In this document: in pieces, positions 27,501-36,916 of the stretch | Position numbering within the stretch: position 1 is the first letter of the stretch | How the letters are laid out: every line of letters starts with the position of its first letter | Assembly: GCF_001613265.1 (NCBI RefSeq) | Contig: NZ_BDCA01000002.1 | Location: forward strand, 457,783-521,782 | From: Nocardia vermiculata NBRC 100427 | Lineage (GTDB): Bacteria; Actinomycetota; Actinomycetes; Mycobacteriales; Mycobacteriaceae | Reading direction: 5' to 3' | DNA length: 64,000 nt | Notes under the pieces: model-generated | What the model saw: the letters and a program-made list of their open reading frames with translations, nothing else | Told to the model about the DNA's origin: nothing | Database searches by the model: none | Translations under genes and position numbers: made by a program

Positions 27501-30500
27501 GGTGACGTCGAACGACATCGAACCCAGCTCGACCAGATGATCGATCAGATTGTGCTCGGTCACCGGCACCGGAGTGAGATCCGGAACGATCTGGGCGGCA
27601 TCGAGCACCACCTGCACCGGTGAGCTACCCGTTTCCGGGAATACCGTACGCAGTGATTCGTGCCGGTCGATCACGTCGATGACCGCGACCTGCAGTGCCG
27701 CCACATCCAGCTCACCCGAGAGTCGCATGGCGACCGGGATGTTGTTCACCGCGGAGGACGTGTCGTATCGGTTGAGGAACCACATGCGCTGCTGGGCCAG
27801 CGACAACGGCACCTGCTGCGGACGTTCCCGCGCCACCAGCGACTTGCGGGCGCCGTCACCCGCGTGCGACTCCACCCGAGCCGCGAGCGCGGTGACGGTG
27901 CTGGCGTCGAACAGCATGCGGACCGGAACCCGGGTATCGAGTGCGCTGCCCAGCCGGGAGGCCACCTGGGTGGCGATCAGCGAGTTGCCGCCCAGATCGA
28001 AGAAGTCGTCGTCGGCGCCGACTCGCGCCAGACCGAGCACCTCTCCGAAGATCTGGGCAACGATCTCCTCGATAGGTGTTGCCGGAGTACGAAATTCGCG
28101 CACCTCGAAGACCGGTGCGGGCAGCGCTCTGCGATCGAGCTTGCCGGAGGCGTTCAGCGGGAACTCGTCGAGTACCACGACCGCCGAGGGCACCATGTAA
28201 CCGGGCAGGCGGTCCCGCAGCGCGGTCTGGATCGCCGCAGCCTCGACCTCGTCGCCGGCGCCGACCACGTAGGCGACCAGCTGATCGCCGGCAACGGTAT
28301 CGATCACCAGCACCGCGGCCTGGTTCACCTGCGGCAATTCGGTCAGCGCGGACTCGATCTCACCGAGTTCGATGCGCTGACCGCGGAACTTCACCTGGAA
28401 GTCGGTGCGGCCGATGTACTCCAGCACCCCGAGTTCGGTACCGGCCTCGACCTTCCACCGCACCAGGTCACCGGTGCGGTAGAGCCGCTGTCCGGGCTCC
28501 CCGAACGGGTCGGCCACGAAGCGCTCCGCGCTCAGATCCGCACGCCCGTAGTAACCGCGCGCGATCTGCGTACCGCTCAGATACAGCTCACCGGCCACCC
28601 CGGCCGGCACCGGTTGCAGGGCCTCGTCGAGCACGTAGGCGCGCGCGTTCCACACCGGGCGGCCGATCGGTACCGAGCCGCTGCCGACGGCGCCGACGGG
28701 CCAGGCGGTGGCGTTGACCGCGAATTCGGTCGGGCCGTACAGGTTGTGCACGGCGGCACCGCTGAACCGCCGGAACAGGGCCACCGTGGCCGGGGTCAGC
28801 GCTTCACCACCGACGAAGATGGCACGCAGCGAGGTGCATTCGGAGGCGGGCGCGGTGGCCGCGAACACCGACAGCAGCGACGGCACGAACGAGGTCATGG
28901 TGACCTGATGCCGCCAGATCACCTCGGACTGGTACAGCGGGTCCCGGTGCCCGTCCGGGGCGGCAACGACAACCTTGGCGCCGACCGCCAGCGTCGCGAA
29001 CAGTTCCCACAGCGAGGCGTCGAAGGTGAACGGTGTCTTGTGCAGCACCACATCGGTGTCGCTGATACCGCTCGCGCTGATCTTCCAGCTGATCTGGTTG
29101 ATCATCGCAGCGTGGTCGATCGCCACGCCCTTGGGCCGACCGGTGGAACCGGAGGTGTAGAGCACGTAGGCGAGGTTGTCCGGGCGCAGCGGGGTGCGGC
29201 GCTCGGCGGCCGTGACCGGGCCGGTCTCGAACTCGTCCAGCTCGAGCGTGTCGATCTCGAGCACCGGGCAGTCCCGGGCGGAGACTTCGTCGCGAGAGTT
29301 CGTCAGCAGCACCACCGGCCGCGAATTGGCCAGCACGTACTCGGTGCGTTCGGCCGGGTGATCGGGATCGATCGGCACATAGCCGCCCCCGGCCGCGAGT
29401 ACGGCGTAGAGCGCCACGTACATATCGATCGAGCGGCGCATGCCGACCGCGACGAGCTGATCGGGCCCGACCCCGGATTCGATCAGCTTGCGCGCCAGGC
29501 GATTCACTCGTTCGGCGAATTCGGCGTAGCTGACCTCGCCCGCGGGATCGACGGCGCCGATGGACCGCTCGCCCGGATCGAACAGCAGGGCGGTGGCGTG
29601 CGGGCGAATGCGCACCTGCTCGTAGAACAGGTCCAGCACGGTGGTGAGTGCGGGCACCTCGTGCGCGGTGGCGTTCCACGCCTGGAGCACCTGGGCCCGT
29701 TCGGCCGGATCGAAGATCTCGATCTCGCGGACCAGCGAATCCGGTTCGGCCACCACAGCGTTCAGCACCCGCAAATAGCGGCGGTTGAATTCCGCGATGG
29801 TGGCGGCGTCGAAGAGATCGGTGGCGTACGACAGTGCCGCGGAGATGCCGGCCGGTTCGCCGTGCGCACCGCGCTGCTCGGTGAGCGTCCACAGCAGATC
29901 GAACTTGGCGATGTCGACCTCGAGCTCGTCCGCGGTGACCGACAGCCCGGGCAGTTCCAGAGCCGCATGCGACATCTCCTGGAACGAGAGCATCACCTGG
30001 AACAGCGGATGCCGCGCCTGCGATCGGGCCGGGTTGAGCACCTCGACCAACCGCTCGAACGGCACATCGGCGTGCGCGAAGGCCGACAGATCGGTGTCCC
30101 GGGTGCGGGTCAGGAAATCGCTGAACCGCTCGGCCCCGTCGACCTCCGAACGCAACACCAGCGTGTTGACGAACATGCCGATCAGATCGTCGAGCGCCTG
30201 CTCACCGCGACCGGCCACCGGGGTGCCGATCGCGATATCGGAGGTACCCGATAGTCGCGCCAGCAGTGCCGCCAGCGCCCCGTGCAACACCATGAACAGT
30301 GAAACACCCTGCGCGCGTGCCAGTTCCGACAGTCGAGCGTGCAGTTCCGGGTCGATGACGAAGGCCTCACGGCTACCGTGGAAGCTCTGCAGCGGTGGGC
30401 GCGGGCGGTCCGCCGGAAGTTCCAGCTGATCCGGAAGACCGGCCAATACCTCACGCCAGTAGGCGATTTCGCGGGACGCGACGGAATCAGGGTCGTCCTC

Positions 30501-33500
30501 GGCGCCCAATACCTGACGCTGCCACAGCGTGTAATCGATGTACTGCACCGGCAGCGGTGCCCACTGCGGCGCCTCCCCCTGGGCGCGGGCCAGGTAGGCG
30601 CCGGCCACGTCGCGGGCCAGCGGGCCGAAGGAGAAGCCGTCGGCGGCGATGTGGTGCACCACAAAGGCCACCGCGTAATCGTCGTCCACGCCCTCGGTAT
30701 CGGTCACCCGGTAGATCCGTACCCGGATCGGCAGCTCACGCGAGACGTCGAAGCCGGTGGAGGCGAATTCGGCCAGCACACCGGGCAATTCGGTGGCCGG
30801 CAGCGGCGCCACCGGAATGACGAAGTCGACCTCGTCGATCGGCACCACCAACTGGAAACCGCCGTCACCGGATTCCGGGAAGACGGTATGCAGCGATTCC
30901 TGGCGCTGCATCACATCCAGCAAGGCCTTGCGCAATGCGTCGATATCGACGGTGCCGCGCAGCCGGACCACGAACGGCAGGTTGTAAGTGGGCGCGGCCG
31001 GGTCGAACTGGTTGATGAACCACATCCGCTGCTGCGCGGGCGACAGCGGCACCGGATCGGGGCGCTGCTGCGCGACAAGCGGTGGGCGAGAAGTGAATTC
31101 ACCATCGGCACCGTGCTCGGCGGCCATCTCCGCACGGGCCGCGAGACCGGCCACGGTGGGGGTCTCGAACAGCGCGCGCACGCCCAGCGGCACCCCGAAC
31201 GCCGCGGCGACCCGCGCAACCACCTGGGTGGCGACCAGCGAGTTTCCGCCCAGATCGAAGAAGTTGTCGTCGGCGCCGACCCGGGTCTGGCTCAGCACAT
31301 CGGCGAAGACCCCGGCCACGATTTCCTCGGCCTGGGTTCGGGGGGCGCGGTATCCGGCGACATCGGCGCTGAACACCGGCTCCGGCAACGCCTTGCGGTC
31401 CAATTTGCCGGAGGTGTTGAGCGGGAAGGCATCGAGCACCATGATCGCGGAGGGCACCATGTACGCCGGAAGCTTCTCGGTCACGAACCTGGTGAGATCC
31501 GCCGCATCGATCGAATGTCCCGGCGCGGGAACGACATACGCGACCAGCTGTTGACCGGTCGCGGTATCGACCACCAGCACCACGGCCTGACTCACCGCCG
31601 GGTGGGCCAGCAGATCGGTTTCGATCTCGCCGAGCTCGATGCGCTGACCGCGGAACTTGACCTGGAAGTCGGTGCGGCCGATGTACTCCAGCACACCGGT
31701 TCCGTCGGGCCGCAACGCCCAGCGCACCAGGTCACCGGTGCGATACATCCGCTCGCCCGTGCCGAACGGACCGGCGACGAACCGATCCGAGGTCAGATCC
31801 GGGCGCCCGCGGTACCCGCGGGCCAGCTGCCGGCCACCCAGATACAGTTCACCCGGGGCACCGACAGCGGCCGGACGCAACCGCGAATCCAGCACGTACA
31901 CATCGACATTCCATTCCGGAACACCGATCGGCACAGTGCCGGTGTCGGCCCCGGTGGCCTCCCAGTAGGTAACCGAGACAGCAGCCTCGGTGGGGCCGTA
32001 CAGATTGTGCAGCCCGGCCGCCGGATTGATCGCGCGGAACATCGCGGCGGTCTCCGGCGGCAGCGCCTCACCGATGACGAACACCGCGCGCAGCGAATCA
32101 CATTGACCGGCGGTGGCATGCGAGGCGAAGACGGTCAGCATCGACGGCACGAAGTCGGTGACCGTCACCGCATGCCGTTCGATCAACTGCGCGACGTACA
32201 CCGGGTCGCGGTGCCCGTCCGGGTCGGCGACGACCAGCTTCGCGCCGACCATCAGGGGCAGGAAGTAGCCCCACAGCGACACGTCGAACGTGGTCGCGGT
32301 CTTCTGCAGGTAGACGTCGTCCTCGGTCAGCCCATACTCGTGCAGCATCCACAGCTGCTGATTGACGATCGCGTGGTGAGTGACGGCCACACCCTTGGGG
32401 CGGCCGGTCGAACCCGAGGTGTAGATGACGTAGGCGGTGTTGTCCGAACGCAGCGGCGCGAGCCGGTCGGCATCGGTCAGCGGCGCATCGGAGATATCGG
32501 TGGTGTCGAGCGTGTCGATCGGCAACTGGCGCACCGAATCCGGCAGCTCCACCCGGTCCGCGGAGCTGGTGAGCACGCAGACCGGTGCCGCACTGTCGAG
32601 GATGTACGCAGTGCGCTCGGCCGGATGATCCGGGTCGATCGGCACATACGCACCGCCGGCCTTCAGCACCGCATGCATGCCGACAACCAGGTCCAGCGAA
32701 CGCCGCATGCCCAACGCCACCAGCGATTCCGGCCCCACCCCGTCGGCGACGAGGATCCGCGCCAGGCGATTGACCCGGGCACCGAATTCGGCGTAGGTCA
32801 GGGTCTGCCCGTCGAAGTCCAGCGCCGTGCGTTCCGGAGTGCGCGCGATCGCGGCATCCAGCAGGGCCGGCAGCGTCGTCGTCGGCACCTCGGCGACGAC
32901 CCGGTTCCACCCGGTGACCGTGGCAGCGCGCTCGTCGGCAGTGGTGACCGGCAGATCCCACAGCCGGTCCTCGGCGGCGGCACCCAGGAAGCGATCGAAG
33001 AATTCCAGAAAGCGCGAATGATGCTGCCGCGCTTCGTCTTCGGAGTACAGGTTAGGGTTGGTCTCGAAGTCGATGGTCGACCGCGCGCCACCCTCGGTCT
33101 GGTAGAAGTTGACGCCGAGATCCTCGATGGAACCGGTGGAGAGCACATGCAACTGCCCCGGCGTGCTGTCCAGTACCAGCTCGTCCTGGAACAACATGAT
33201 GTTGACCCACGGACCGAAGAACTCCGTGGTGACCACACCGTCGCCGGTGCCCGCCTCCTGGCTCGCGGCCGCACTGTCGCGGCGGATGTCCTCATGCCGG
33301 TAGCGCTGATGACGCAGCGCCCCCGAGACCTCCGTCTGCACCGATCCGAGCAGTTCGGCGACGGTGGTGTCGTGGCCGACATGCAGGCGCAGCGGGACAA
33401 TATTGGAAGTGGCGCCACCCGAGCGCCGCATGACCGCGGTGGTGCGCGCGGTGACCGGCAGGCTCAGGATCACGTCCTCGGCGTCGGTCCACTGCGCCAG

Positions 33501-34331
33501 ATAAGCGGCGAAACCGGCGATCAACAGTGCCGACGGCGCAGAGTCGTGCAACCGCACGGCCGCGGCGAGCAGCTCGTTGCGCGCGTCCGACAATGCGGCA
33601 CCGACCACATTGTTGAGCGGGGCGGGCGGGGCCGTGCGACCGGCGAGGCTGGTGCCCTCCTCCAGCCCGGCGACCCGCTGCGCCCAGTGCTCCTTGTCGC
33701 TCCGGAATCGGGTGCTGTCACGGTAGGCGAGTTCGGATTCGACCAGCGCTCGCAGGTCCGACGCCTTCAGCGGCTTCGGCTCGGTCCCGGTGCGGTAGGC
33801 GGTGTAGAGCTCGGCGATCCGGTTGACCTGATTCACCGCGCCGTACCCGTCGAGCGCGATGTGATGGGCGCGCGAGTACCAGAACCAATGGTCGTCGGCC
33901 AGCTGCAGGGCGACCGAACGCACCAGGCGATCGGTGACCATGTTCAGCGGGTGCGCGATATCGGCACGCATCCACTCGTGCGCGGCCGCCTCCGGATCCT
34001 CGGCGTCCCGCAGATCGACATGGCTCACCCCGTCGTCGAGGGTGTGGTCGACATACTGCATCGGCTGCCCGTCGCGCTCGACGATGCGAACGAAACCGGA
34101 ACCGAGTTCGTGCGAGGCGTCCAGGCTGGCCCGCGACAGCACCTCGACGTCGAGCGCACCGCGCAGGTCGACGTACTGGGCGATCGTGATCGGCACCTGG
34201 GGGTCCAGGTGCTGGGCATACCAAATTCCGAGTTGTGCCGGCGACAGTGGGAACAGCTCGTCCCCGGGCACTGCCGTGGGCGTTACCTCGCCGCCAGCTT
34301 CGCCGTTTCCGCCGAAATCCAGCCGGTCCAA
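1..34331 (-). CDS. Giant nonribosomal peptide synthetase, at least 10.3 modules (3' end outside window)
   Basis: One minus-strand frame stays open from about 34331 to the left edge (at least 11,443 codons). The product is a multimodular peptide synthetase that activates amino acids as adenylates, loads them on phosphopantetheine arms and condenses them in order. Reading N to C: C-A-T (modules 1-5), C-A-T-E (module 6), C-A-T (modules 7-10), then the C domain of module 11. Every C domain has HHxxxDG, every A domain has the SGSTG-PKG, YGxTE and GKLDR motifs, and every T domain has its GG(N/D)S serine, so all look active. No methylation, oxidation or thioesterase domain is in the visible part. 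The start is uncertain: no in-frame ATG precedes the first C domain. A TTG at 34331 ([10 protein letters not shown]...) follows a GAGG-like site, and an in-frame stop lies about 70 bases upstream. MbtH-type partners and the release domain must lie elsewhere. Confidence 0.95.
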   Translation of the reverse strand, partial: MDRLDFGGNGEAGGEVTPTAVPGDELFPLSPAQLGIWYAQHLDPQVPITIAQYVDLRGALDVEVLSRASLDASHELGSGFVRIVERDGQPMQYVDHTLDDGVSHVDLRDAEDPEAAAHEWMRADIAHPLNMVTDRLVRSVALQLADDHWFWYSRAHHIALDGYGAVNQVNRIAELYTAYRTGTEPKPLKASDLRALVESELAYRDSTRFRSDKEHWAQRVAGLEEGTSLAGRTAPPAPLNNVVGAALSDARNELLAAAVRLHDSAPSALLIAGFAAYLAQWTDAEDVILSLPVTARTTAVMRRSGGATSNIVPLRLHVGHDTTVAELLGSVQTEVSGALRHQRYRHEDIRRDSAAASQEAGTGDGVVTTEFFGPWVNIMLFQDELVLDSTPGQLHVLSTGSIEDLGVNFYQTEGGARSTIDFETNPNLYSEDEARQHHSRFLEFFDRFLGAAAEDRLWDLPVTTADERAATVTGWNRVVAEVPTTTLPALLDAAIARTPERTALDFDGQTLTYAEFGARVNRLARILVADGVGPESLVALGMRRSLDLVVGMHAVLKAGGAYVPIDPDHPAERTAYILDSAAPVCVLTSSADRVELPDSVRQLPIDTLDTTDISDAPLTDADRLAPLRSDNTAYVIYTSGSTGRPKGVAVTHHAIVNQQLWMLHEYGLTEDDVYLQKTATTFDVSLWGYFLPLMVGAKLVVADPDGHRDPVYVAQLIERHAVTVTDFVPSMLTVFASHATAGQCDSLRAVFVIGEALPPETAAMFRAINPAAGLHNLYGPTEAAVSVTYWEATGADTGTVPIGVPEWNVDVYVLDSRLRPAAVGAPGELYLGGRQLARGYRGRPDLTSDRFVAGPFGTGERMYRTGDLVRWALRPDGTGVLEYIGRTDFQVKFRGQRIELGEIETDLLAHPAVSQAVVLVVDTATGQQLVAYVVPAPGHSIDAADLTRFVTEKLPAYMVPSAIMVLDAFPLNTSGKLDRKALPEPVFSADVAGYRAPRTQAEEIVAGVFADVLSQTRVGADDNFFDLGGNSLVATQVVARVAAAFGVPLGVRALFETPTVAGLAARAEMAAEHGADGEFTSRPPLVAQQRPDPVPLSPAQQRMWFINQFDPAAPTYNLPFVVRLRGTVDIDALRKALLDVMQRQESLHTVFPESGDGGFQLVVPIDEVDFVIPVAPLPATELPGVLAEFASTGFDVSRELPIRVRIYRVTDTEGVDDDYAVAFVVHHIAADGFSFGPLARDVAGAYLARAQGEAPQWAPLPVQYIDYTLWQRQVLGAEDDPDSVASREIAYWREVLAGLPDQLELPADRPRPPLQSFHGSREAFVIDPELHARLSELARAQGVSLFMVLHGALAALLARLSGTSDIAIGTPVAGRGEQALDDLIGMFVNTLVLRSEVDGAERFSDFLTRTRDTDLSAFAHADVPFERLVEVLNPARSQARHPLFQVMLSFQEMSHAALELPGLSVTADELEVDIAKFDLLWTLTEQRGAHGEPAGISAALSYATDLFDAATIAEFNRRYLRVLNAVVAEPDSLVREIEIFDPAERAQVLQAWNATAHEVPALTTVLDLFYEQVRIRPHATALLFDPGERSIGAVDPAGEVSYAEFAERVNRLARKLIESGVGPDQLVAVGMRRSIDMYVALYAVLAAGGGYVPIDPDHPAERTEYVLANSRPVVLLTNSRDEVSARDCPVLEIDTLELDEFETGPVTAAERRTPLRPDNLAYVLYTSGSTGRPKGVAIDHAAMINQISWKISASGISDTDVVLHKTPFTFDASLWELFATLAVGAKVVVAAPDGHRDPLYQSEVIWRHQVTMTSFVPSLLSVFAATAPASECTSLRAIFVGGEALTPATVALFRRFSGAAVHNLYGPTEFAVNATAWPVGAVGSGSVPIGRPVWNARAYVLDEALQPVPAGVAGELYLSGTQIARGYYGRADLSAERFVADPFGEPGQRLYRTGDLVRWKVEAGTELGVLEYIGRTDFQVKFRGQRIELGEIESALTELPQVNQAAVLVIDTVAGDQLVAYVVGAGDEVEAAAIQTALRDRLPGYMVPSAVVVLDEFPLNASGKLDRRALPAPVFEVREFRTPATPIEEIVAQIFGEVLGLARVGADDDFFDLGGNSLIATQVASRLGSALDTRVPVRMLFDASTVTALAARVESHAGDGARKSLVARERPQQVPLSLAQQRMWFLNRYDTSSAVNNIPVAMRLSGELDVAALQVAVIDVIDRHESLRTVFPETGSSPVQVVLDAAQIVPDLTPVPVTEHNLIDHLVELGSMSFDVTSEVPLHARLFEVSETEFVLGMVVHHISADGWSMHPLARDVMVAYAARTNWEQPAWTELPVQYADYALWQREVLGSEDDPNSLIANQIRYWTRELADLPDELVLPADRPRPAVATYRGGTYSFVISPETQRRIVELGRKNNASPFMVVHGALAILLARLSGTSDIAIGTPVAGRGEAALDDLIGMFVNTLVLRTEVVAETSFAELLAQARNTDLQAFAHADVPFERLVEVLNPARSQARHPLFQVMLAFQNIRQASLELPGLSVNGVDYDTRTAKFDLQLTLQEAPDADGDVAGMSAEFSYALDLFDEPTIAGFAKRLDRVLAAVLADPDRPIGDIALIDALEAHREIREWNYTTREIGSAALLPELFAEAVRAHPDAVAVVDSGAVLTYTEFAARVHRLAHRLVAAGVGPETRVALGLRRSLDLVVAMYAVLEAGGGYVPLDIDQPAERVGHVLDSAAPICVLTTAANVADFDAGDRTVLRLDELDLSGYSEDPLTDADRIAPLRPSNPAYTIFTSGSTGRPKGVAVPHSAVVNQIRWITGEYGIDADDVVLFKTPQTFDVSVWELFAPLSVGARMVIAAPDGHRDPRYLADVIAAEQVTMTSFVPSMLTVFSGAVDSSALTSLRALFIAGEAFTSDAVEAFRRVSAARLHNLYGPTEFTVHATHAAVADAVRGAVPIGLPVWNAQAYVLDERLHPVPQGVAGELYLAGDQLARGYLGRTDLTADRFVANPFSDYSARMYRTGDLVRRSADGAIVYLGRTDFQVKVRGLRIELGEIESALVTHESVAQAVAVVRSDARLGDQLVAYVVPAPGGVIDLEALRVHLGQQLPSYMVPAAIVTLDAMPLNPNGKLDRRALPEPVFAAREFRAPSTPIEEIVAATFADVLGLDTAEHPVGVDDDFFDLGGNSLIATQVVARLSAALNAEVGVRTVFETPTVAGLAARVESHVGSGVRQALTVADRPEYPPLSLAQQRMWFLNRFDTDSATNNIPAAVRLTGELDVDSLRIAIADVVARHESLRTIYPSHEGVAYQQVLPATRAVPDLEVVDTTEADLPGALTEFVGRGFDVTAVPPTRLRLYRLVDAAAEPEYVLIVVVHHIATDGFSMTPLVRDLMTAYLSRTAASEPGWTPLPVQYADFALWQRESLGSEDDPRSVISEQLGYWHNALNGLPDELRLSSRPRPAVASYAAGTHRFRVPGDLVDALNRVAQRQHSTLFMVVHGAFAALLSRLSGTDDIAVGIPVAGRGERALDDLVGMFVNTLVLRAQVDPDIRFNELLSQVRERDLQAFAHADVPFERLVEVLNPARSQARHPLFQVMLSFQNLGRTALELPGLTVAELGIDAQTAKFDLQLTLSEGPAGSGADAAMDAELVFATDLFDDAFAESFAHRFVRVLRAVAAEPSIAVDALPILDAAEQALVLRRWNDTEFPIDAALPTVSDDAAATLISLFEAQVARTPDATAVIFEGTSLSYAEFAIRVRRLARWLVDQGVGPESLVALGMRRSVDLVVGMYAVVAAGGAYVPLDPDHPAERTEYILETARPVCVLTSGEPLRDTVSAAPEIAPEVRIDRLELDAYGDGPLTDDDRPEPLRPSNTAYVIFTSGSTGRPKGVAVPHKAIVNRLVWMHAQYGLAADDVVLQKTPATFDVSVWEFFWPLQAGARLVVARPDGHRDPAYLAEVIGREGVTVTHFVPSMLAVFVSEPAAAECSGLRNVFASGEALPATVAQQLRSRTGARLHNLYGPTEAAVDVTYHEVVDTDTATVPIGAPVFNTRVYVLDSRLRPVPVGVAGELYLAGAQLARGYVARPDLSADRFVANPFADGERMYRTGDLVMWSRAGELEYLGRTDFQVKVRGLRIELGEIESALTADPAVGQAVVVVRSDERTGDQLVAYLVAAAGAQIEVEAVKTAVVEHLPAYMVPAAFVVLDSFPLNASGKLDRRALPEPTFAAKTFRAPATSVEQAVADVIGEALGVERVGLDDDFFELGGNSLLATQVAARLGAALDTEVGVRTLFEATTVAALAARLETRAGQGGRHPLTARQRPEPVQLPGGETAQLVPLSPAQQRMWFLNRFDSRTAVNNIPAAIRLTGTLDREAFAAALADVVARHESLRTIYPEVAGDGYQRVLSAAEAGVELVAETVAAAEIPARVAELVNVFFDVTAEVPFRATLLESGADEHVVVLVMHHIAGDGFSLRPLLRDVVAAYSERSRGEAPQWTPLPVQYADYALWQRDMLGAEDDEASVAAGQIGYWAEQLRDLPEQIDLPADRPRPEIATNSGATQEFSLEADLHERLTEYARAHGVTLFMLMHAALATWAARLSGETDIAIGTPIAGRGERALDDLIGMFVNTLVLRTPVRPDATFPELLSEVRATDLAAFANADVPFERLVDVISPVRSQAHHPLFQVALTFEATGARDATTVELPGLDLEVQGADPGMSKFDIQLTVGEAADAAGLTLAWTYATDLFDPETITAFSERLVRILRSITDDGSTVVGDIDLLGESELLDVSQRWVSSGADGGAGLFADPSVTLSDLFDAAVAAHGDRVAVKFGTDRMTYAELDRRANQLARRLIADGAGPETLVAVVLPRSLDLVVALLAVIKSGAGYVPIDPSYPADRIAYVLADSRPAGVIVDGGSEVELPTGLPIVLMDGFSADTPEMVDAGEEPITDADRNAPLTPGSIAYVIYTSGSTGRPKGVAVAHWNVVRLFANTDREFGFGADDVWTLFHSFAFDFSVWELWGPLLFGGTLVVVDYYTSRSPEQFLELLRRDRVTVLNQTPSAFYQLAEADRLAGGAPLELRYVVFGGEALELRRLGDWVARHGDTAPRLVNMYGITETTVHVSHRVLDAETIAAATGSVVGRAIAGQRVYVLDDRLHPVPVGVAGEMYIAGPQLARGYLGRPDLTAARFVADPLGEPGAVLYRSGDVARWNRFGELEYLGRADDQVKVRGFRIELGEIESAVLAQPGVAQVAVVVREDQPGDQRIVAYLVPPPGETEPPLVQVRDGAAERLPAYMVPSAFVVLDRIPLTVNGKLDRRALPAPAVQARAFRAAETPVQEIVAAVFAEVLEVERVGLDDDFFELGGNSLIATRVVSRIGAALGATVGVRALFEATTVEALAARLESHTGDAARPRLVARTRAGADPVPLSFAQQRMWFLNQYDTSSAAYNLPLVVRLSGELDTAALELAVFDVVRRHESLRTRYPEHGGTPVQVVVPAEQIVLDLRTYPVSDTDLTTAITEFAATGFDVADQVPLRARLFQVHRDEYVLVVVVHHIAADGFSMNPLARDVMTAYTARTQGSAPTWAPLEVQYADFAVWQREVLGSEDDPQSLLARQVDFWHRSLDGIPEELSLPADRPRPAVASLAGAELHRTLTPELIGALEHVAREQGSSLFMVMHAGLTVLLAHLSGSDDIAVGTPIAGRGEAALDDLVGMFVNTLVLRTGIEADEPFTALLDRVRHTDLEAFGNADVPFERLVELLAPERSQARNPLFQVMLAFQNLDRAGLELPGLTVSTVDRDENIARFDLQFTLSERSGAAGGAAANGMALSLIYATDLFDEQTASEIADRWIRVLHAVATDPRIAVGAVDVLDPAERADLLARTGGPAVAARTLPQLLAEAVARDPEAPAVIADGVTLTYRELDERSNRLARVLIERGIGAEDLVAVAVPRSADSYLAEWAVTKTGAAFVPIDPSYPADRIDHMVTDSGSPVGLTVASVRADLPESADWLILDELDTARYSAMEIDDADLVRALWIDHPAYVIYTSGSTGVPKGVVVTHAGLANFRAEQNERYQLDSDSRALHFASPSFDASILEFLLAVGAGGALVVVPPGTYGGAELSELIARDGVTHGLITPSVLATLDPEALAGMRVVIAGGEAVTAEQVAKWSVTPDGTPRRFHNAYGPTEATVATNISDPLVAGDPVTIGGPIRGMQSLVLDSRLRPVPVGVAGELYLSGVQLARGYHARPGLSAERFLANPYEPGERMYRTGDVVRWNHNGEVEYVGRSDFQVKVRGFRIELGEIDAALTAQDTVDFAVTLGHTRGAGATSLVSYVVAVPGNTIDVAAVTTALEQRLPGYMVPSSIMVIDRVPLTPAGKLDRRALPEPEFATDTTFRAPRTPVEHAIAEVFAEVLGIERVGVDDSFFALGGDSIVSIQLVSRAKARGVVFSPRDVFEQRTVSGLAAVAESAAGQSDSVPALAELPGGGVGTMPLTPVAKFMVERAGSFGRFHQALALELPLGIDRAGLLATVAAVVDRHDMLRARLRRHAGAEWIVETAAPGTVDVDALVDHTAFDAAVDDAGLFEIATTALDATLDRLDPEAGVVVRFAWLEPSSADRAGRLIVVAHHLVIDGVSWRILVPDFVTAWGQLSAGQTPELAAPPTSMRTWAHALERVAAERDDEFDLWRAVVEGPDPLLTERAFDPSVDVSAVADKVEVEVSAEVTKALLTTVPALYHGGVNDALLAALVLAVAKWRAAHADSHSDSALVRLEGHGREEDVVPGADLSRTVGWFTAIFPVRFDLSGLDIDAALTGGPAMGPVLKAVKEQLLAVPDKGLGYGMLRYLNPRTAAQLPAELPGQVSFNYLGRVSDNAVPEALRGFGWIPAPELGELSGAYDDDMPAMAPLDINAIVVGDRLTARIGYPTTLLDEAAVREFGALWTTALAAVARHAESAGAGGHTPSDFPLVRVEQTDIEGWEQRFGAVSQIWPLSSLQAGLLFHAELAAASVDVYTGQAVLDLTGRVDPARLRSAAQALIDRYDTLRTAFVTDEQGHPVQVVLDGVRVAWAEHDRRASGEAADLIEADRTDRFDLAAPPLIRFTLIQVAEQRWSLVVSNHHILLDGWSMPLLMRDLLMLYATHADASALPAVRSYRHFLEWVAQQDRPASLAAWNAALSGVTEPTLLARPDAGREITALSDEYVFELDREQTTRLTEFAARMGVTTNTVLQTAWGIVLGRMTGRDDVLFGTTVSGRPPELAGVESMVGLFINTVPVRVHIDPAESAQQLLTRVQGEQADLLDHHYLGLADIQDAIGIGGLFDTLVVFESYPVDAEGIQRQAADIDGMAVAGLEATDATHYPLSLIAALGDQLRIRAGYLRDLFDENMIQRIADRLLRVLNTLVTEPESGIGAIELLEPAERDLVVSGWNATGHPVDRTATLVSMFEDQAARTPDAIALSFESESLTYAEFAARVHALARWLIERGVGPDTFVALGMRRSVDLVVGMYAVVAAGGAYVPLDPDHPAERTEYILETADPICVLTSGDDLGMDTAQVRIDLLELSAYSTEPITDADRRHPLRPADTAYVIFTSGSTGRPKGVAVPHAAIVNRLVWMQAEYGLTADDVVLQKTPATFDVSVWEFFWPLQIGARLVVARPDGHRDPAYLAETIVTEQVSVTHFVPSMLAVFVAEARAAECTTLRLVFASGEALAPAAAQRLRELTGTALHNLYGPTEAAVDVTYHQVTDADTDTVPIGRPVFNTQVYVLDSRLRPVPVGVAGELYLAGAQLAHGYVRRVDLSSDRFVANPFGRGDRMYRTGDLVVWTEHGELEYLGRTDFQVKLRGLRIELGEIESALTGLDEIDRAVVVVRGDQHTGDQLVAYVIATPGLPVDDEAVREELGGRLPSYMVPSVVMVLDEFPLNASGKLDRKALPAPVFEAAVFRAPITPVEQIVAGTFAEILGADRVGLDDDFFALGGNSLIATQVAARLSAALDTRLGVREIFEASTVAGLAARAESRSGAGAHASLVPQQRPELVPLSLAQQRMWFLNRFDPGSAVDNIPAAVRLSGLLDRQALQIAVADVLARHESLRTRYPEVDGTAYQEIVATGRVIPDLSPIEVTEAELPLRISELVGTGFDVTVEVPFRARLFEISPTEHVLALVVHHISADGFSMGPLTRDVMTAYGARVDGGEPAWAPLRVQYADFALWQRAVLGSEDDPESVIADQIAYWRDALNGVPEQLDLPADRPRPAIASGRGATHTFHIDAETHARLAELARTRGATMFMVTHAALALLLSRLSGETDIAIGTPVAGRGERELDDLIGMFVNTLVLRTEIDGGARFTDLLQAVRGTDIASFGHADLPFERLVEILNPARSQARHPLFQVMLSFQNTGQNTLELPGLTVSGVELPIETAKFDLQLVLTEESATVDGVTAPTGIAAEFVYATDLFDESTVSGFAERLVRILTAIVAEPGARVGDIDLLAPAEAARELRAWNNTARHLPSRREGPATLLADFDEQTRLTPDEIAVVDPEYGVTLTYAELAQRVQRLARYLVEAGVAPETRVALAIRRSLDLVVASYAVLAAGGAYVPLDLDQPDERVRYVVDTSAPVAVLTTGRDGADIERAQGGADTVRPVRIDELDLSGFAVGELDDTERRAPLRPEHLAYLIFTSGSTGRPKGVAVSHAAAVNQIRWITSEYGIGTGEVVLFKTPPTFDVSVWELFGATAAGARLVIAAPDGHRDPGYLAEVIAAHRVTMTSFVPSMLSVFSESVESGSAAPGGVVDVSSLRVLLIAGEAFTADAARAYRRIGTAELHNLYGPTEFTVHATAMPVAADIDGAVPIGTPVWNAQAYILDARLHPVPAGVAGELYLAGAQLARGYFGRTDLTADRFVANPFGRSGARLYRTGDLVRRGADGAIEYLGRTDFQVKLRGLRIELGEIESALTAQGSVGQSVAVVRSDDRVGEQLVGYVVPAPGAGEIDTDEVRARLAARLPSYMVPAALVVLDALPLTANGKLDRRALPAPAFEARTFRAPSTPVEEIVAATVAEVLGIDIEANPVGLDDDFFELGGNSLIATQVVARLGQAFDTRLPVRTLFEAPTVAALAARLETHAGSGGRRALVAAPRPAEIPLSLAQQRMWFLNRFDTASAVNNIPMAVRLTGTLDVAALRDAVADVLERHEVLRTVYPETSEGQGVQVILPADRDAVQLDAEPVSAAELPGRVRELVLTGFDVTEAVPVRAKLLRVEHPGSNGAAEAAPEHVLVFVVHHISGDGWSVRPLARDVMVAYAARSVGTAPGWAPLPVQYADYALWQRDTLGSEEDPQSLIAQQVDYWSQQLAGLPDQLDLPADRPRPAVASYRGAVHEFELDAELVHQLNALARTHSASLFMVTHAAFAALLARLSGSDDLAIGTAVAGRGEQVLDDAIGMFVNTLVLRSGVDPAMSFTELLARTKDSDLAAFGHADLPFERLVEILNPARSQARHPLFQVMLSFQNTGAASFALPELEVAALPLDVATAKFDLHLNLTERFAEDGSAQGMSAELAYATDIFDARTVTGFAERLVRMLTAVVGDPAAPLGDIELLDVTERHAILGNRNATAYDVDRVVLGRKAGTTTLTLASMFAMQVERDPAEPALTFEGTTLSYGELADRVNRLARHLVAQGVGPDSLVALHMRRSLELVVGMYAVTVAGGGYVPLDPDHPAERNEYVLATAEPVCVLTTADSHDPALGADGRTVVAIDELELSDYSGDPLTDADRRTALRPAHTAYVIFTSGSTGRPKGVAVSQAAIVNRLAWMQDEYDLYSDDVVLQKTPATFDVSVWEFFWPLQVGARLVVAKPDGHRDPAYLAELIAAENVTTAHFVPSMLSVFVAQLEASETTVSLERIFASGEALPATTAQRVIELTGAGLHNLYGPTEAAVDVTYHEVSAADTVAVPIGRPVWNTRVYVLDARLHPVAAGAAGELYLAGDQLARGYVARADLSSDRFVANPFGSGERMYRTGDLVRWNHDGELEYLGRTDFQIKLRGLRIELGEIESALTALDSVAQSVVVVRSDDRLGDQLVGYLVPAAGATVDPDAVRTELTAALPGYMVPSAYVVLDAFPLGATGKLDRKALPAPVFETRQFRAPATPIEEIVAGTFTDVLGVPRVGLDDDFFDLGGNSLIATQVTARLGAALDIQLAVRDLFEASTVSALAARLEQGAGSGRTRPKLLAGPRPDRIPLSPAQQRYWFLNQFDTTTSAVDNIPLAVRLSGALDVTAMEHALGDVLARHEVLRTTYPRSAEGPQQVILPATDTAPALEAVAVAEDELLDRILEFAMTTFDVTVEVPLKVALFAITGPDGRVDEHVLAFTVHHVAADGSSMGPLARDVMAAYAARVQGEVPQWTPLPVQYADYALWQRAVLGSEDDPESVAAQQVAYWTAALAGLPDQLELPTDRPRPPAQSFQGKAIRFEIDPDRHARLQELARANNASLFMVVHAALAVLLSRLSGTDDIAVGTPIAGRGERELDDLIGMFVNTLVFRTRIDGNASFAELLADVRDRDLEAFTHADVPFERLVEVLNPVRSTARNPLFQVGLSFQNLAETELELPGLSVSAVNFDSQLAKTDLHVTLYDRYAEDGAPAEIITEFGYAIDLFDESTVQSFADRFVLVLDAVLANASAPIGDIDLLDAAESTRILSEWNDTAHSVDTEATLVSLLDATVAADPTAVALLADAEATGVAQQVLTYGDLDIRVNRLARYLIECGIGTEDRVALALDRSVELIVAMYAVAKTGAAYVPVDPGQPAERIEYILETAAPACVLSTSETVAASGTDGAPAALAWTPRRPVIELDRLELSGYASGPITAPERLRELTPANAAYVIFTSGSTGRPKGVVVSHGAIVNQLLWEVAEFGLGAADSVLLKTAATFDLSVWEFWTAAACGGRLVMAAPAGHRDPAYLNELMLGTAVTTLHVVPSMLDALLTESEGMLSSSLQRVLAIGEALPAATARRFLEAGEAALFNLYGPTEAAVSITGHRVTEADEHSVPIGAPEWNSRVYVLDSRLRPVPVGVSGELYLSGTQLARGYFGRADLTADRFVADPFGTGERMYRTGDLVAWNADGELDYRGRTDFQVKIRGFRIELGEIESVLARQPGVTATAVVAHTDPHIGDRLVAYVVGSATDKQVLQAALAEQLPSYMVPSVFMPLDALPLNANGKLDRAALPEPAFEKAVFRAPVTPIEQIVAGTFAEVLSKDTGTMGRDDDFFAWGGNSLLATQVAARLGEALDTRVPVRLLFEASTVAALAVRVEQHAGAGGRRALTAGPRPARIPLSLAQNRMWFLNRFDTTSAAYNVPVAVRLSGALDISALRAAMADLVARHEILRTVYPQTDEGPVQVILPAAQAIPELEVRVTDSAGVESEVLALMGTSFDVTTEVPLRVALLEVRPDNTAADAAETGTAAGEYVLAMVVHHISGDGSSMGPLTRDLMTAYAARAEGLAPNWAP
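570..3790 (-). other. NRPS-1 module 10: C, A, T
   Basis: The C domain has HHVAADG near 3375. The A-domain pocket is D-L-W-H-L-I-L-V-S, identical to the terminal A domain of the second NRPS in this window; the substrate is unknown. The T domain reads AWGGNSL near 705, with Trp in the place of the usual Leu before the GG. Confidence 0.8.
3850..7050 (-). other. NRPS-1 module 9: C, A (predicted Ser), T
   Basis: The C domain has HHISGDG near 6625. The A-domain pocket is D-V-W-H-F-S-L-V-D (serine), the third such domain in the protein. The T domain has GGNSL near 3955. Part of its C-domain DNA (5941-6047) is nearly identical to module 8. Confidence 0.85.
5941..6047. repeat. Near-identical 107-bp segment shared with 9244-9350
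   Basis: This stretch, inside the C domain of module 9, matches 9244-9350 in the C domain of module 8 with two mismatches, while the surrounding sequence is less similar. It encodes the conserved [11 protein letters not shown] region and its upstream neighbour. Confidence 0.85.
7090..10315 (-). other. NRPS-1 module 8: C, A, T
   Basis: The C domain has HHISADG near 9925. The A-domain pocket is D-V-W-S-L-A-L-V-H, close to module 3. Compared with module 3, the A domain has about a dozen extra residues ([10 protein letters not shown] region, near 8085) between the PSMLSVF and LIAGEAF motifs. The T domain has GGNSL near 7210. Confidence 0.8.
10370..13445 (-). other. NRPS-1 module 7: DCL-type C, A (predicted Ser), T
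   Basis: The C domain opens [16 protein letters not shown] with HHILLDGWS near 13045. This is the DCL opening expected directly after an E domain and differs clearly from the QQRMWF type elsewhere in the protein. The A-domain pocket is D-V-W-H-F-S-L-V-D (serine). The T domain has GGNSL near 10480. Confidence 0.87.
11818..11923. repeat. Near-identical 106-bp segment shared with 22912-23017
   Basis: This stretch, inside the A domain of module 7, matches 22912-23017 in the A domain of module 4 with only two mismatches that I can count. Flanking DNA diverges. Both A domains carry the serine code, so the pattern fits recent module duplication or gene conversion. Confidence 0.85.
13560..18105 (-). 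other. NRPS-1 module 6: C, A, T, E (D-residue)
   Basis: The C domain has HHIAADG near 17715. The A-domain pocket is D-A-L-L-I-G-A-V-A, which suggests a hydrophobic residue that I cannot name. The T domain has GGDSI instead of GGNSL, as is usual before epimerisation domains. The E domain (about 14940-13560) has [10 protein letters not shown] near 14500, [19 protein letters not shown] and NYLGRVSD, the hallmark E motifs. The incorporated residue should therefore be presented as the D-isomer. Confidence 0.88.
18160..21355 (-). other. NRPS-1 module 5: C, A (predicted Thr), T
   Basis: The C domain has HHIAGDG near 20965. The A-domain pocket reads D-F-W-N-V-G-M-V-H, one conservative change from the classical threonine code D-F-W-N-I-G-M-V-H. 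The A domain belongs to a different sequence group from its neighbours: it has YGITE instead of YGPTE and LNQTPSAF instead of the HFVPSML type. The T domain has GGNSL near 18280. Confidence 0.85.
21450..24615 (-). other. NRPS-1 module 4: C, A (predicted Ser), T
   Basis: The C domain has HHIATDG near 24220. The A-domain pocket reads D-V-W-H-F-S-L-V-D, which is the classical serine code (as in EntF). The T domain has GGNSL near 21555. Part of the A-domain DNA (22912-23017) is nearly identical to module 7. Confidence 0.85.
24690..27818 (-). other. NRPS-1 module 3: C, A, T
   Basis: The C domain opens [17 protein letters not shown] with HHISADG near 27430. The A domain gives D-V-W-S-F-A-L-V-H, almost the same pocket as module 8, so the two probably take the same or a similar unknown residue. 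The T domain has GGNSL near 24780. Confidence 0.8.
27880..31065 (-). other. NRPS-1 module 2: C, A, T
   Basis: The C domain opens [17 protein letters not shown] with HHIAADG near 30650, as in LCL-type domains. The A domain (about 29690-28130) gives pocket residues D-A-W-S-F-G-L-V-N, with no confident substrate. The T domain has GGNSL near 27980. Boundaries are approximate. Confidence 0.8.
31130..34265 (-). other. NRPS-1 module 1: initiating-type C, A, T
   Basis: The C domain begins [18 protein letters not shown] and has the active motif HHIALDG near 33850-33870. The LGIWYAQ opening resembles the first C domain of EntF/DhbF-type synthetases, which accept a starter acyl group, rather than the QQRMWF opening of the later modules. 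The A domain (about 32900-31380) gives pocket residues D-V-W-D-F-I-L-V-S, which I cannot assign to an amino acid. The T domain has GGNSL near 31240. Boundaries are approximate. Confidence 0.8.
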
Positions 34332-34734
34332 CCCGTAACCTCGCTTCCGGAACGCCTCGCGACGCTCCCCGATGACACACCGATACCGACGCTCACCTCA
34401 GCCGAGCGCAGCGTCCAATATCGGGGCACACTTCAGATTGCAATCAGACAAAAATTCTCAATGGACCTATCCGTCCACCGGCCCGATCTTGTTACATGGG
34501 CCCGACCACACCCGCCGGCCACGGATCGGGTTCGTTCCGAAATTCGCTGATAAACACCGAACCAATCTACCGCCCGGCACCGACAATCCGCGAAGATGCC
34601 TGGCTGCGCCTACAACAAACAGAGAACCGGAGCGAACAGCGGTCACGCAGGCCACATCGGGACCGATCCGCAGCCCCGATCACACCGCTACGACCCGCTC
34701 ATACAGCCGAGGCGCCGGCGATGTCGCGAGTACG
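34332..34734 (-). promoter_or_regulatory. Upstream region of the giant NRPS gene
   Basis: About 400 bases without a convincing gene separate the NRPS start from the 3' end of cobM. The stretch 34430-34470 is AT-richer than its surroundings and contains the perfect palindrome GATTGCAATC (34436-34445). On the minus strand a TTGAGA lies just upstream and could be a -35 element, but no clear -10 hexamer sits at the right spacing. It is the only place in the window for the promoter of the 34-kb gene. Confidence 0.3.
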
Positions 34735-35502
34735 TCACGCGCCCGGACCGGACAGGGGCTGTCGCTCGCGGTGCGGGTCGTACAGATGCGACTGCGCGCA
34801 GTCGATCGCCGGGGTCAGCGCCCGCCCCACCAGCACCACCGCGGCCTGCCGCAGGCCCGCGGCGTCGACCTGGTCGGCGATATCGTCGAGGGTGCCACGC
34901 AGGATCTGCTGGCGCGGCTGGCTCGCCCGGTAGACCACCACCACCGGACAGTCGCCGCCGTACTCCTCCGCCAGCTCCACGGCGAGCTCCCGGATCCGAG
35001 TGATAGCCAGATGCAATACCAGGCTGGCCCGGGTCCGCGCGAAATTCCCGAGCGCCTCCGATTCGGGCATCGCCGTAGACCGCGCCCAGGTCCGGGTCAA
35101 CACCACCGACTGCACCACCTCCGGCACGGTCAGCTCCCGCCCCACCACCGCGGCCGCCGCCGTATACGCGGGCACCCCCGGCGTCACATCCCACGCGACC
35201 CCCCGCTCGTCGAGCCGCCGCGTCTGCTCGGTCAACGCCGAATAGATCGACGGATCCCCCGAACACAACCGCGCCACATCCTTCCCGGCAGCATCAGCGG
35301 CCACACAGTGCCCGATGATCTGATCTAGGTCCAGCCCCTGTGTATCGACCAACTCCGCACCGGGTGCGCAATGCGCCAGCACCTCGGGGTCCAGATAGGT
35401 CCCCGGATACAGCACCACCGGCGAATCCCGGAGCAGGGCGACCGCCCGCAGGGTGAGCAGGTCCGCGGCTCCAGGGCCGGCGCCGATGAAATGCACGGTC
35501 AT
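34735..35502 (-). CDS. cobM: Precorrin-4 C11-methyltransferase
   Basis: The 255-residue protein methylates C11 of precorrin-4 with S-adenosylmethionine in aerobic cobalamin biosynthesis. It starts MTVHFIGAGPGAADLLTLR, the glycine-rich SAM-binding N-terminus of the tetrapyrrole methylase fold. It continues with YPGTYLDPEVL, CSGDPSIYSAL and DVTPGVPAYTAAAA, characteristic of CobM/CbiF. The length is normal for the family. The ATG at 35502 aligns with the family N-terminus; no strong ribosome-binding site is visible. No other cob gene is in the window, so it is detached here from the rest of the pathway. It is divergent from the secreted-protein gene. Confidence 0.93.
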   Translation of the reverse strand: MTVHFIGAGPGAADLLTLRAVALLRDSPVVLYPGTYLDPEVLAHCAPGAELVDTQGLDLDQIIGHCVAADAAGKDVARLCSGDPSIYSALTEQTRRLDERGVAWDVTPGVPAYTAAAAVVGRELTVPEVVQSVVLTRTWARSTAMPESEALGNFARTRASLVLHLAITRIRELAVELAEEYGGDCPVVVVYRASQPRQQILRGTLDDIADQVDAAGLRQAAVVLVGRALTPAIDCAQSHLYDPHRERQPLSGPGA

Positions 35503-35580
35503 GTGGGGAGTGTAGGCACCCCTACCAGGGGCGTCCGAGCGCACTGCCCGCGTCATCCCTCCGTGCGCGATACTCGGCGT

Positions 35581-35907
35581 ATGAAACGACTACTCGCTTG
35601 CGCAGGTATCGCTGCCGCCGCTGTGCTGGTGGCCGCACCCCTGGCCTCGGCCGACCCGAACACCGGCGGCGGACTCGACAACCGCCACGACTGGTCCGGC
35701 GAATTCGCCTCGCAGACCAACCCGCAGCTGTCCTCGCTGATCGTGATCAGCCCGTACGGCACCTCCCGGCCGCTCGTGTGCAGCGGTGGCGACGGACACT
35801 ACTCGAAGTTCCCGCACGACTGCACCCAGATGGACGACCACAACGTCCCGCATGCCGTCGAGCGCGTCGTCCCGCTGGGCAGCGGCGGCATTTACATGTA
35901 CCGCTGA
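35581..35907 (+). CDS. Small secreted protein of unknown function
   Basis: The 108-residue product starts MKRLLACAGIAAAAVLVAAP and has a clear Sec signal peptide: two basic residues, an alanine-rich hydrophobic core and a likely cleavage after ASA near residue 22. The mature part is about 86 residues. It contains HDWSGEFASQTNPQLSSL, two cysteines (in RPLVCSGG and PHDCTQMD) that could form a disulfide, and a C-terminal VVPLGSGGIYMYR. I do not recognise a domain. Such small exported proteins are common in Mycobacteriales. The 78-base gap to cobM must hold both promoters. Longer readings starting upstream would lack the signal peptide at the N-terminus. Confidence 0.75.
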   Translation: MKRLLACAGIAAAAVLVAAPLASADPNTGGGLDNRHDWSGEFASQTNPQLSSLIVISPYGTSRPLVCSGGDGHYSKFPHDCTQMDDHNVPHAVERVVPLGSGGIYMYR

Positions 35908-36103
35908 CCTTCGTCGTCTGCGCCGGCCCGAGTTCCGGTTCGGCGCAGACGTTTCCGAGGCCGGCGAAACGGACGGATGCGCCGCCGTCACCCCCGGCTC
36001 CAACTCCCAGCGCTACTGGACGTCTCCGGGAGTGCCACATCGGCGGCGTCAGCAGTCGCTCCGGGTAGGTCGTGCGCACATACTCAGAGAATGGGGGTAA
36101 TCG

Positions 36104-36769
36104 GTGACCGTTCGGACGAAGATCTGCGGTATCCGGTCCGAGAACGATTTACGCATTGCGATCTCAGCAGGAGCGGATGCGGTGGGGTTCATCTGTGGGA
36201 CAACCCATTTCACCGAGGACGGGCTGACGCGTGCACAAGCTCGAGAGCTCTCGGAGTCGGTTCCGCCTTTTGTCGACCGGGTGCTGGTGACCCACCTCGA
36301 AAACCCGGACGAGATCATCGAACTCGCGGCAGCAGTCGCGGTCGACACTATCCAGGTGCACGGCATGGTCACCGACGACACAGTCCGCCGGGTCGAGGAG
36401 AACTCCGGTGGACGGCGGATCGTGAAGGCCGTCCATGTGACGGGTAGTGCGGCTGTCTCCGCGGCAATCCGGACCGCACCGTACTGCGATGCGGTCCTGC
36501 TGGATTCGCGAACGGACGACCGTCTGGGCGGGACCGGCACCGTGCACGACTGGTCGATCAGCGCCGCGATCGTCGACGAACTGCGTGCACTGCACGTTCC
36601 GGTGATCCTGGCGGGTGGGTTGAACCCGACGAACGTCGCCGAGGCGATCGGGCGCGTCCGCCCCTTCGCCGTCGATGTCAACAGTGGCGTCGAGATCCCG
36701 GCGACCGGGGACAAAGATCCGGCGGCCTGTGCCGCATTCGTGCAGTCCGCACACAACACCCCGTTCTGA
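36104..36769 (+). CDS. TrpF-like phosphoribosylanthranilate isomerase family protein
   Basis: This 221-residue TIM-barrel protein has the TrpF framework: TKICGI at the start with the catalytic Cys (residue 8), IQVHG (QLHG in most TrpF), LLDS with the catalytic Asp (residue 134), GGTG...DW, ILAGGLNPTNV and DVNSGVE at the phosphate-binding end. The loop after strand 2, which in TrpF usually reads like FYPKSPR, is replaced by CGTTHFTEDG, so the family is divergent. It could act in tryptophan synthesis or on a related phosphoribosyl amine. The GTG at 36104 follows GGGGG. Most Actinobacteria lack trpF and use bifunctional PriA, and no other trp gene is nearby. Confidence 0.8.
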   Translation: MTVRTKICGIRSENDLRIAISAGADAVGFICGTTHFTEDGLTRAQARELSESVPPFVDRVLVTHLENPDEIIELAAAVAVDTIQVHGMVTDDTVRRVEENSGGRRIVKAVHVTGSAAVSAAIRTAPYCDAVLLDSRTDDRLGGTGTVHDWSISAAIVDELRALHVPVILAGGLNPTNVAEAIGRVRPFAVDVNSGVEIPATGDKDPAACAAFVQSAHNTPF

Positions 36770-36916
36770 CCCGCAGCAACGCGGGGCAGCGGCGGATCTG
36801 CGACACCGGCTGACTCCTGCCTGCCCGGTCGACCGGTGGGTGAACGCACATCGGGTCTCGACGTTGCCCGTGAAATTCGTTGGTGCGGCCGCCGACCTGG
36901 CTGGTAGAAGTCCGGT

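Noticed and set aside
1..34331. Possible frameshifts or split genes inside the giant NRPS
   Set aside because: The NRPS motifs and the codon-aligned antisense pattern stay in one frame all the way, and no stop-terminated frame occurs in the sense frame, so there is no sign of a break.
1..34331. Repeated blocks that might suggest a CRISPR or tandem-repeat locus
   Set aside because: The roughly 3.2-kb periodicity is that of C-A-T modules; similar stretches encode conserved core motifs.
35371..35580. N-terminal extension of the secreted protein in the same frame
   Set aside because: It overlaps the cobM N-terminus and would bury the clear signal peptide that starts at 35581.
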